Positions 9,352 through 22,500 of a DNA stretch of 64,000 nt are shown here, piece after piece. Below the pieces are notes generated by a model, which was given only the letters and a program-made list of their open reading frames with translations, did no database searches and was not told the origin of the DNA. The first letter of the stretch is position 1; every line of letters begins with the position of its first letter. Location: the NCBI GenBank assembly GCA_037893225.1, contig JAZGUH010000223.1:1240001-1304000 (forward strand), written 5' to 3'. Both the position numbers and the translations under genes were made by a program. The DNA is from Hippasteria phrygiana (lineage: Eukaryota; Echinodermata; Asteroidea; Valvatida; Goniasteridae).

Positions 9352-12300
9352 TCATAGTCTGGTTATTAACGTTTTCAGCCCAAGATGGTCCGATGCTGCC
9401 ATTGGTCCTCTTCCTCCTCCGTCAACCAATGAGATGTCAGTCATCTGCATATGACCCGGGAGCCTCACGAATACATAATCAATCTAGTGAAAGGAGATGG
9501 TGAACAGGATTAACAATCGTCAAAGCAAACTCGGACTGTGATGCATTCATGACTCAATGAAAGTTACTTTTAGGCCCATCTACAAATGAGTGCAAAATTT
9601 CCAGAGTTGTAACCAAGTCCCTGCAAGTCCTTTCGCAAGTCCAGTCAGAAGTCCTTTCATAAAGCTGGTCACAAGTAACTGGATGAACCATGACAAAGGA
9701 ATGCCTTTGTCAAAGCTCATTTGAATAGCTTGTGATTTGGATTAGGACTGGAAGGCTTGTGATGGACTTGCAGGGACTCGACTACATACGTGAACATTTC
9801 TAGAAAAATTTATAGTTTTGAACAAACAGCATAAATGCATTGGTGGATCTCAATCTGAATTGTCCATTTTAATCTATAAGCATTCCGCCCAGAAGCAGTT
9901 TAGTATATTAAAATTATTTGATTTGTTGATGTTTTACATGTCTCAAAGTTATTATGCACCTATCAATTATTTCTCCCCCCCCCCCCCCCCCCCAGTGGGG
10001 GATCACTCTCCTGTACAAAAGTATAGGGCTGATTTCTATTTACACTCAAACCTGGACCAAAGTCCCTACCCTTAAGTACAAAAGAAAAATACAAATCCTG
10101 ATGTCTGGAGTGGGGATGTCCGGGGTGGGGGAGGATTGATTATGGTACGCTTTTTGTAACCAACAAACCCATTATCAACATAGCAACATGGAATAATTAT
10201 TTGAAGACACTAACCCCTTGCGTACGGTTGACACAAATACGTGCAGATTGAAAATTGTCACCAGGCCGGTTGACTTCTATTTGTGTCAATCTCTGCATTT
10301 TCAATCCATTATTGGAGTATTGCAACAACATAGCAACCACAGTACGGTCTGCAATGTGCGCATATGCCCATATGCCTATCTCCTTAATAAATGCATATGC
10401 TATGGTCATTCTACTTGGGATGACCGTCGAAAAGTTGACACGGTATCTTCACTGTGTGCCAAACTTACTTGAAGATAAATTTGTTATCCCAATCATGCTC
10501 GTGGAACACGAATAATGCAGTGCGTTAGGGGACACAGATGCACTACATATGTACATTATTCCATGTTCCACTCATGCTCATAGGATAACTAACAATGACA
10601 CCCTTTTGTAATTACCCTCTCTCTAAGATGTTGCTCTAGTGTGCTAAATGTCAGACCATCATCTCTTGGCTCACCCTTTGAGTACGCACGTACACCAACC
10701 CTGCAGAGAGACACGTAAACAACCGAAAATGAATATCAACAGAACAGCTAAAAAGGTCTTTAATAGTGGTTGTTAGCATTCCTTTCCTTGCCTTCCACAC
10801 CTGGGTCTATAGGTCTGAAAATGGGGATGATTTCTCGGGAATCTGTTAAAGAATTATCCTCTATTTAGATCTGGGCTCGGGGTTGGCAGTTCAAACTGTT
10901 GTCATTCCTTCCACCTCAGAATGTAGCCCTTTAACTAAGAGTGGCTTTTAGCCTTGTATTGGGTGATGTCAATTAAAAATGAAACAAAACAAACATTGCA
11001 TAATATGGGTTTGAATCCCGCCAGGAGTCAACAAAGGGGTTAGGTCTTTAGTCCCTGCCTGTTTCCTCGGGCTTCCCTCCCTTTCAGAGCAACTTTGTGT
11101 GTGCGTGTGTGAGTTTGTATAGGTATTCAAACCGTGGACCTTTAACAAAGAGGACAATATGTTCCACGGCTGAGTCAAGGTCCACGATTGAAAATCGTGT
11201 ACAAAACATATGGGAGGCCTTCCGAAAAAGTTAAAGTATAAACAAAAGAGGAACAATGGGAGGTCCACGAATGCCGGTGTTTACATACTTGGGTGAGTTT
11301 GTATAGGTATTCAAACCGTGGACCTTTAACAAAGAGGACAATAGGGTCCACAGTTGAGTCAAGGTCCGCGATTGCTGGTGTTTACACACTTGGGTGAGTT
11401 TGTATAGGAATTCAAACTGTGGACCTTTAACAAAGAGGACAATAGGGTCCACAGTTGAGTCAAGGTCCGCGATTGCCGGTGTTTACACACTTGGGTGAGT
11501 TTGTATAGGAATTCAAACTGTGGACCTTTAACAAAGAGGACAATAGGGCCCACAGTTGAGTCAAGGTCCACAGTTGAGTCAAGGTCCACGATTGAAGGCG
11601 TTTACACACTTGGGTGAGTTTGTATAGTATTCAAACCGTGGACCTTTAACAAAGAGGACAATAGGGTCAACGGTTGAGTCCAAGGTCCACGGGTGCAAAT
11701 CGTTGACCAAACCAATGAGGGTCCTTCCAAAAAAGTTAAAGTATGAGCAATAGGAGGTCCACGATTGAAGGTGTTTACACACTTGTGTGTGTGTTTTGTT
11801 TTTTTTGGAATTTTTTCTTTTTTTAATGGAAGTCGCCCTAAAAGCCACTCTAGGTAAAGGAAAACAACAGAGATGGTGGGGTTGGCCACATTTTACATTA
11901 CCAGGCCCACTTCCTTTACGGTTTTCCTACCCAGATGGGGTAGCTTCCATCGTTGGTGAGACCAACTCACCTCCCTCATAAATTTATAAAAAGGAAACAT
12001 GGGAGTTGAAGGTTTACTTCCAAATTTTATCCAACCATTTTAGGGTGTTCTTATTCCTTCATGGTCTAACCCATGATAAATCTTAACAAGTGCATGTCTC
12101 TAAGCTCACAACTATTTACACAAAACAGACAGAAAATGGGGTTGTCTACCAGTACATATGTGATGCTGCAACTTTTTATGAAAACTTGCCAAAATGTTTA
12201 CCTTAGAAAATCCCAGATAGATAAGAATAATATTAATAAACAATAGGTGATCTGGAGACCAGCCAAATATCGAGACGTGATCTATCCGAGACTGCGAACA

Positions 12301-15300
12301 AGACTGAGACCAGCAAAAACTGGTTTCGAGACCGAAACCAAGACTGAGACGGGTCTCGTGACCTCCATCACTGTAGCCTCCCCACCCACCTGTCAGCCTT
12401 CCCCCCACTCCTCCTGCCTGCCTGCCTCCCCACCCACTCTGATTTCTCGCCTAATTTCCCGGCAGCCAGAATTTCTGAAATTACCTTGGTTCCTTGTTCT
12501 TCATCAGCCAGGCATCTTGCAGTCCCTCTGTCTTGACACCGTTAATCTCCAACTCTCCTCGGAGGAACCTACATGAACCAAACACACACGTCTGCGTTAA
12601 CATTTGATCATTTTTGCCAATACATTTTGTTTTTGCCGTAGCTCTAGATTCTTCTGGCCAATTGGCATGAAATTTGTTGGTTGACCCTCTCCTTACTTTT
12701 ATTGGGGTTTGGTCTGACAAACAATATGTAACAGATCAATGGTTACCATAGCCTTTTTATTATAAAGCATGGTTAACTGTGCATTTTAATTATATTGTTG
12801 AAACAAAGATAATGCAGTTTCTAAAAAATATTAAAAGTCATACTTTTCACACATTTTTTTCCCCAAGTTTTGTTTTACATGTAGTGTTTTTTTTTAACAG
12901 TGAACTCGAGTACAACAAATGATTTTCATTGAGAGATATTTGTAAACGGAATACTTGTGTCAAGCTGTAAAAAAATATTGTAAACAAATACCCATTTTGG
13001 ACCCAAAATTTGTAAGAAAACCAAATGATGTTGCATAATAAATTATGGTCTCGTTGAATTGCTAATATCTTAGCATAATAGTATTAGATAAGTTATGAGC
13101 TTTTTCAATAAGTTAATTAAATTTTTAGTCACAGCAGACACAAGAGCTTTAACTTTGAGAAAAAGCAGAACAAAACGGAACTAGGTAGTGAGTACTTGCA
13201 TGAATACCTTATGACTTTGCTCTGGGGATCAGCATTTAGGTCACCGATGAGCACCGACAGTCCAGTGAACTTTGACATGTGCCCCCAGATCTCCACCACA
13301 CTCCTCTCTCTTGCTGCCTCACTCAGGGAAAGGTGTGTCACAAACACATGTATCTGTGTGCAACAAGAACAAGAAAACAAGGTGTTTTTTAAGTCAGGCT
13401 TAGGGATGGTGTCCATTGTCCACAAGAGTTTCCAACTACATGTGTACTATAATAGTTTGGATTTCCTAGTGTGGGCTACATGTACAAAAGACAGGAAAAG
13501 ACAGAAAACACATTTTGTTTAAATTGTGAAAGATTATAGGCAGAAGGGAAGCAGGTTACAGGTAAGGCCCGAAGTCCATTTAGGGCCGGTCTGCATACCG
13601 GCTCCCGGTATCAGACCGGTTTAAACCGCGGACGGTATTATACCCCTCCCCGGACGGTACAAGTCCACTTGCTCGTCAGCATTTCAAAGCCATCTTAATG
13701 AAGAGACTTGCGGTTGAGCTTGGCTGGCCTGCTGCCTGATGACTATACACAGTGTTGACAATTGGGAGTTTATTGACTGATGACTGACTGAGTATACGCA
13801 TGTGTAGTTATTACCGAAGTGTGAATACTGTGTGATCTGTCCAGCGGCAAACTCTTTGAAACTGAGCAAACATTTAGGGCCTTTGTTAACCCATGGAAGA
13901 TTATTATCGGATTAAAGTCACCCCATTGTCTGCATTTAAAAGGAGTTCACCAGCCCAGGAATTGGACACAATGGACTCCCAAACGGTACCAGCCTTCCAG
14001 TAGAGGCTCGGACAGTATGCAACCCAGTTTGGGAGGAATAAAATGAACCGGTTTGCGTTACGGGAGACGGTATACATACCGGCCCTATTTGGACTTGGAG
14101 CCTAAGGAGTTCCCAATAGAGGCAGTGTGAGGCAAAAAACTTGAAGAGTATCTCACAGTACTAGCCAGTGAAAGGATGTAATAAGACAGCCAGGCGAGTA
14201 GTGCCCTAAAAAGTTTAGAAAGGGGAACTACCTTCCATGATAGTATGGATAAAAGAGGCTCAATGAAGCAACAGACCGTCGGATATGAAGGGGTTCCAGG
14301 TCAGATGCCAGGTCCTGACCAACCAGATTTGAAACACGGCACTGAATCTGTAGGACTCTTTCTGATGTTGGTGGAACTAGGGATTTCATTATTTCACTGG
14401 GGATGTTTTTCCCTACACATATATTACACTACTTGCAGGTATCAATAGAGTACCGAAGTCTGACGTCAGTTGCCGCGGCAATGGTTCCAAACACATGCAG
14501 TTTATGTATTCTGGTTCCAAACATTGCATTGATTGACGTCATCACTTGGGCACTCTATTACACAAATTGTCAAAAAAGTGGACTTACCACGCCCTCCTTT
14601 TACTTCTTTTTGTTTACTTGTTCCTCTTTTCTTTTGTTATGGGGTGAAACCCCCCCCCCCCACACCTTCCACACAATGTCATGAAACAAAGACACAAACA
14701 GATGGAATATCATAAAACAAAAAGAGACATGACAATGAACAGATTTATAAACCTACTCCTTGATGAATTGACCAATCAACGAAAGTCCGACAAAAATCCA
14801 CCATAAATGTGCATGTCTGACGCGCATGGCTGTGATTGGTCCATGCATCCAGGGCTTCAGCCTATTGGGCCGTTTCATCAAAGCTGTACACGACACATGT
14901 TTCATACTACATGTATATGAGTTAATGGAGGCCCCCGAGTTTGATTAATGATAGAAAAGCCGCAAATCGGCACTAGATGAAAATTGCGCCCACGGATCCC
15001 GAGCAACTTGGCCATGTTTGCTGTTGTAATCTCTTTGTGGCAGAGAAGGCCAGAAGGCGGTGATAAATGATGGATATTTATTATAAGCTATCTGTCACTT
15101 GACGATATTAACACCACAAATGATTACCGGATCACCCGGCCAATGAGCAACCTTGTATCTGCGGCAGCAACAAGGCATCTCAAAACCCAAAGAGAGAGAC
15201 ATGAAAAGCGAGGCTCGTGCATAGGTTCGGCAGAAACCACTAGCAGACAACTGGCAGCTGCAACACACGCAAAACCAGGAGCAGGAAGCAGAATTGTCAA

Positions 15301-16488
15301 TACCGACAGGAATGAAATGAATTGAATTTCTTTGGAGAATTCTCAGAGGATCAACATGAACACCACTAACGACTATGCCGAAAGTTGGCAGGAGATTAAC
15401 TCATGGACAGGTCTGGCCCTGGTTATCCTGAGTGCGGTGACATTCCCAATGTATATGTTTGTTGTGCTTTCCACCGTCCTCTACAGTAGACTTCACAGCT
15501 TTTCAAACTATTTCCTCACCAACTTGTGCGTCTCTGAAATGCTCTTGGCTGTGATGAATGTTGCTGCTTACACTTTGAGTCAACCTCAAAGCAACAATGC
15601 TGCATTTGCCTTATGGTCAATGCAAATAATATCAAGTTCTGCGTATCTGTTCAACTCTTTGGTTATATTGGCAGACCGTTATTTCAAAGTCTCACGCCCA
15701 ATGCGCTATATTCACCTTACGACAGGGAAGAAATGCGCCTACGTCATGACAATCTCCTGGACTACATCAGTGATTGCCGGTGCATTTTATTTCCTCACAC
15801 TGAAAATGACTATCTCGGGTGAAGGACTCACCGCTAAGGATGTTATGGCACTCCATAAATTCCGGATTGTTTCAGTTATTTTTGCTGATGTTGTCACTGT
15901 TCCCTCAGCAGCTGCGATCACTTTGATGTCAGCTCTTTTGGTTCGCATCACAAGACAGCATAGACGGAAAATTCATGACATGATGAAGATTACAAAGCAC
16001 TTGAAGGAAAATCCTCAAAACCAGCCGCAGCTGCATGCACAACAAGAAGATCTAGGGGACAGCAGCACCAATCGTAACAGGAGGCAACCATCATCCACCA
16101 ATAGTGACTCATCAGTGCTAAGAAATGCCCCTGGTGCATGCAGTAACAAGGACAGTGAATGTAAAGAAAAAGAACAGCTCCAACTTCAGCCGATGCAGCA
16201 ACCACCGTTGCAGCAACAACAGCAGAAACAGGAAAAGCCACACTTGGAAGAAAGGCAGCAGAAGCTACAGCAAAACAACCGGCGGGAAGATCAACAAGAG
16301 CAACAGCAACTACAACACCAGCAGCAGCATGGGCAGGGACACCAGCAGCAGCAACTACAAGCACATCAACACATACAGCAGCGAGATCAAAGACAGCAGC
16401 ATCAGCAACATAGCCGACAACAGCAACAGCAGCAACATAGCCGACAGCAGCAACATAGCCGACAACAGCAACAGCAGCAACAGCAGCA

Positions 16489-16524
<36 letters not shown>

Positions 16525-19500
16525 CCAACAACAGAGGCAGCTACTACAAGTCCCAGACAACAGGCCCAGACCACAGCACAAAAGAACTTGGTACTTCTTG
16601 GTTCACTTTGGCACTTTGTTCGTGATATGGCTGTCGCAGCTCATTCTCACCCATGTAACAACATTTGGCAGAATCACCTATGTGCCCACATTCTATGAAG
16701 TTCTGTTATTGATCATATCAATTCTGCTCTCCGTCCAAATGATCTTGGGAACTTTGTTTCTCACGTACATGCAGTATGAGCACCGCCAGGTGCTGTACAA
16801 AACCTACAAGAAACTCTGCAAAAAGTGATCGCATTTTCAGTTATGCGACAAACTAACGCCACCTGGGGCCAATTTCATGGAGCTGCTAAGCACAAAAATG
16901 TGCTTAGCACCAAAAAGTCTTGCTTAGTAAAAACATGTTACCTGCCTAAAACTTCACGTGATTTTCATGCTAAGCAAACAACAGCAAAGTACCAATCACA
17001 AGTAATATTTTGGTTGTTAATCCAATGTTAAGATTTTTGATGCTAAGCAAATGTTTGTGCTTAACAGCTCCATGAAATTGGACCCAATTTAAAAGCTAGC
17101 CAGACAAGTCAAGTTGACTTCTGACTATTTTTACTGTTTGTATAACCCATGGCAAACTGTATGGAGTGCACTTCCACACTTTGTTTTCTATGTGCAAGAA
17201 AACAATTAAGTTTTTGTCCTTGTTTTTTTCTGTAAAGTACATGTAAAAATGCAGCACCAGTGCAAAGTTCACAGACTACGCGGTATCACACATTTTAGTA
17301 TATATACATGAATTTTTTTTTTTTAATTTGGGGGGGGGGGGGGGGGGGGGGAGTCCCCCAATACAAGGCTAAAAGCCACTCTAGGTCAAGGGCTACAACA
17401 GAGGTCATGGGGTTGGCCACATTTTAGGTTGCCAACCATACCACCCTTACAGTTTTCCTGAGTCCACATCTAAATAGAAGATAAATCTTAAATAGATACC
17501 AAAGAAATGATCCTAATTTTCAGACCTATAGACCCATGCAGAGTAACTTCCACCCATGTACAATGTACATGAAGATGATGTTGGCTTCCTAGTTAGTGAA
17601 GCCTATAATAAGTGTACCTTGTCAACATGCCAAGAAGGGCATAGCAATATAATGTCTCCTTGCAAAAAGGGCACCTTACCAGGGGAAATGGAACAACTAC
17701 TGCATCTTGCTAAAGGTTTAAGCCAAGATTTGGAAAGAGAGCATCTCCAAATTTCAATAGAATGAACAAATGGGTTGAGTTGTAATCTTTTTTGCATGTA
17801 CTAAAAAATAAATAAAACAGGGTGTCTTTTAAACATCGATCAAAGTCACCCCCCCCCCCCCCCCCCCCCCCCCACCCCCTGGCTAAAACCATGTGCTTAC
17901 CTAGATAAATTTCCCGGCCTTAGATAAAACTCAGCTGCATGTATTAAGGGGAAAATGGACAGTGTTTTGCCATCTATGTATGTGCAGTACATGTACATAA
18001 CTTATTTACATGTTCAATACCCAATCACACTCTAAAACATGCAATATTGGTAAATAATTTTAGATTGCTTCAAAAACTCCACAGACCTGCTATCAACATG
18101 TAGATCAATGGGAGTGGTTACACTGACGTTTAACTGTCGGAGTCTTAGGGCCATTTTACATAACGTACATGTAGCATCCTCGGAACAGTTTAATATGTTG
18201 CGTGTAGTATCATACACTGCTCTGTCAGTTTTGTCCTTTTCTCTATAAAACTGCTTAACAAGGACATTGTGTACTGTATGACTAATGAGATGACCTAGCT
18301 GTGTCACTAGTGGACGGTGGGGGAAGGCAATCAATCAATGAAGACTATATTAGCTGCCGGAAGGTTGACAGATTTGAGCTGGCCTTCAACAGCTTAGCAA
18401 GCAATGGATGAAGAAAGTGATGACAGTGGACAAAATGAACCTCGGGAGCTTTGAAGCTATTAGATGGATGATATCATTAAAGCCCAATTTGCCTTGATCG
18501 TACATTACAATTACAGCAGGCACATAGGCCGTACTGTAATGGCATTATTAGCAAGCTTTTTAACGGTATCCCAACTTAAAAGCACTGGTTATAGAATTAC
18601 ATACATGTAGCCAGAAAGTGCACTCATGGCTGTGCTTTTCCTGCATCAATTATTTTTATCATTCATTATCAAGCAATCGCAACTGTCGAGGTGAATAATA
18701 GACCAGATTTGTATCACAAATGTACTTACTACCTGGGGAGGAAAGGGTACGGGATATGCTTTTAGATTTCACTGTTCTCTTGTTCTCCATGGTCTTACAT
18801 ATGCTACACTGCACCAAGACACAAAGGTTCAATTCATCTACTGGACATGGTAAGAGCACACAATTTGTTCTCGATTCCGGGAAGAACTGCTGTGACTTTC
18901 CCCAAGCATCCACATATCTGACTCACTCGATTAAAGCAAGAGACCCCAGACAACATCGATCATTAGTGATGGCGGAGTTTGGGAGTTTTTTCAGACAGCA
19001 CACTGCAACATGACTGGAACACGACAAGCACGTACAGTAGAAACCACAGGCACATGTAGCAGGTAAACCACTTGGTTGATGTAGTGTATTTGTGAGTGCT
19101 GTCTGGACTGCTTTATAGAGATATAGCTTCAGGACAAATAACATGGGCACCTGTTGCCTATAAGCTGCCAATTCAAGCAAATCTATTTCGGATATGATGT
19201 CATTCAAGCCACAGCATCAGGTTCTTTGACTGTCATTAGTGTCATTTAATCTTTAAGCAAGTAGTCCGAGCGGTTACAAAACTGATATAACGGGACCTGT
19301 TGTGAGAAATAGGAATTTCTGTTTAAGGACTGCATGTAATAGTCTCCTCAATTGGAAATAAACTTCTTTTTTAAGACTTCACTCTTGACTAAAGCACACA
19401 ACTGCCTTCCTTACAGATGGTGCAGACTTACCCAGTGAAACCTGAACAGCACAGCCATCTCCTGAAGCGAGAGGCTTTAGGCATGCAAAGTATAGCAGGA

Positions 19501-22500
19501 GAAAAGAACCGTCTCTCTGAAGGGCAAAGCTTGGACATCGGCAAGCGACTACACTTGTGACATGTGACAGTGCACACAACCGCCTTCCTTACAGATGGTG
19601 CAGACTTACCCAGTGAAACCTGAACAGCACAGGCATCTCCTGAAGCGAGAGGCTTTAGGCATGCAAAGTATAGCAGGAGAAAAGAACCGTCTCTCTGAAG
19701 GGCAAAGCTTGGACATCAGCAAGCTACTACAATTGTGACAACATATGACAGTGATCTGTTTGCGCAGGCCAGTCATGGATTTCTGGGAGAATTCCACTGT
19801 TACTCCGAGCTTTTCCGTCACATTTGGTGTTGGACTCGCTCTGACGGGTGTACTAACTTCTCTCTTCTCTATCTGGATTATCTTATCCATAGCATTCTCC
19901 CCACGACTCCACTCAATCTCAAACTTTTTCCTGGCCAACCTCAACCTCAATCAATTTTTAAACGGTATATTCATGCTGTGGACGTGCTTTGGTATTTTTT
20001 TCAATTATTTGAAGGTGTTTTCCGTTCAAGAAACTGCGGCAATATATGGATGCCTTGTGGCGCTCATCTGTGGTTACTTTTTGAACTCGACCGTCATTGC
20101 TGCTGACCGCTACTACAAAATTTCCCGCCCGATGTACTACCTGCGTCTCATGACCAGCACTAGAGCAGGCGTCTGGATCATAGGATCAAGCTGGGTGTTT
20201 CTTCTCATACTAGGCGTATGTACATACATCATTACACGGAATGAACTACAGTTACATCCCAACGGGATTCGGAACCCGTTTCAAGACGCCGCAGGGAAGA
20301 CCTTTGTGTTGCTCTTGTTCAGCATCAATGCTCCATTTATGGTGGCAATAACTAGCCTTGTCTTTGCGCTGGTCCGTGTTGCCAGGCAACAGCAGCGGCG
20401 GATACGAAACGAGACGATGAGACTGGCTCATCTTCAGAGAGAGGGTACCCCGCCTGCCCTCAACCTTCCCAAGAGACACCAGCACAGGGCAAGCTTGTAC
20501 GTCATTACCCATCTGGCCACGCTGTTGCTGACCTGGTTTCCTGCCATCATCCTCTCCTTGCTGTTGATAACACTGGGCGATACTACCTTGATGTACCCCT
20601 TGATGGTCCTTGCACTCATAGACAACATGCAAGCCTTCTTCAGCATTCTCTTCCTTGTTTACACACAGCCTGAGCACCGGCGGGTTCTCTTTGATGCCAT
20701 CCGTAAAATATATCGTAGTTAAGGAACAGCATTTGGTGAATGTTCCATTCGGCATATACCCTGAAGAGTTTTGATGTTTGATATTTGATGTGTGTACATG
20801 TGTGACAAGGTCATCCACACAGAGTATTCCAGAAATTCAGATTTTTTCAAGAGCTATATGTGTTGCATGTTCACGTTAGTTTAACATGCATGGCAACCAT
20901 AGTGACAGTATACTGACTAGACTACACAACAGTCTGGCAACAGTAACCACAGCACCAGACTGAAAATTACAGTGTTTTTACCAATGGAAATGCATACATG
21001 TATATAACTGTGTCATTTTTACTTCAGTCGTACAGTCTCCTGAATCTGCCAAAATCCAACACTGTGCAGTAAACCTATGGTACATTCCTTGTACTTAGAC
21101 AAATTGGGGCATCATATCCCCATGTAAAGTAATGGTGCCAATAAGACTGTACAGTCCTGAAACCTTCAAAGTACAACAAAACATGGTGTGATTTTGGCTG
21201 ATTTGGGACGGTTAGGGTTATAATATACACGGAAGGGCCAAAAGCTGCATAGTGGAGGCCAATGTTTTGGTTTGTGTTACAATGTATGCCCTCAAAAGTT
21301 ACATCACGGTTGCTTCATTTGATATATTTTCCATGCTCTTCGACAAATTTGATTTTTTTTTCTTCTAACAAATTTTCAGATTGCACATTTTAATTTAACC
21401 ATAAATTTAACCTATTTTTGGGGTCTATTTTGGGCGACTGCAACTCTCCAAAAAGTTATCTATTTTCGGTTGCTTTCATGCCGGTTATAAACTGTATGAA
21501 CTGAATTTTTGTCAGGCCACAAGTAATTCGACATTCATTAAGTAATTATCTGATGACAAAACGCGGGCAGATTTTGCCATTTGGTGTCTCATTCAAGAGT
21601 GAATAACTTTAGTTTTGCGAGGAAAATAGCAATTTAAATAAATATTTGGGGGTGAAGCTCAAAAAGAGCATGGATACTATCTTTAAGGAACAATTCTAAA
21701 TGTCATTTTTAATCACTAAGTCTCCTTAAGGATAAGTATAAAAATTAAATCAATAGTCTATATTAATTTGAACAAAAGAAATGGGAGACATTTGCATTGT
21801 TCAAAACTGTTTGTGCGATTGTTTGTCAATGCAAGTAAAGAATATTTCTTGGCATGGTCATGATAAATGCTTTTGCTTTAGAATTTCAACCTTGAAGCTG
21901 ACTGCCAATTTCTGAAATGGCAGATCAATTGTTGTGTGTACAATATCAAACAATGCTTAAATCCTACCTTTTTTCATAACATAACACTTCAGAATCTACT
22001 CTGTGTACTGGTGTTTTCACAATTTATTGAAATACCGTGAAGTTACCTACAATACCTGTATTGTATGTTTCATAGCCTTTAAAGAATGTTTGTGACTTGT
22101 GATGCGTCTCAGCACAATATTGACATATTGTAAATTTAGAGATATTACCATAGAATTATATTATAAAACCTACAGGGTGAAAGTATGGCTCAAAACGAGC
22201 CATTGGGCAAACATCGTGTTTTCATCCTACTTGTCCACTTTGAACCCATTCTTTGAATGTCATTATTGGGTGTAAAGCCAGCTGCTCGGCGTGCAGAAGA
22301 CAGCGTGTGCGCTATGTGCGGGGTATTTTATGTGCGCTGGGACGTGTGGTAGTATTGCTTCCCAAGTCTTGATAATAGACTAAAATACAAACAAAAATTT
22401 CATCCGAATCTTTCTTGTATCATTATTTCAGTGCCATTTATAGCATTTTGGGGGTTTTGATCTCTGTGAACCTTCAACAAATCTACTGTGCTCTTACTTA

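Noticed and set aside
12240..12420. Clustered cgagac/gagacc words as a possible regulatory array
   Set aside because: Irregular and degenerate. No repeat period or matching motif could be defended.
15990..16574. A 194-codon Ala/Val-rich minus-strand frame
   Set aside because: Antisense shadow of the CAG-rich loop of receptor 1.
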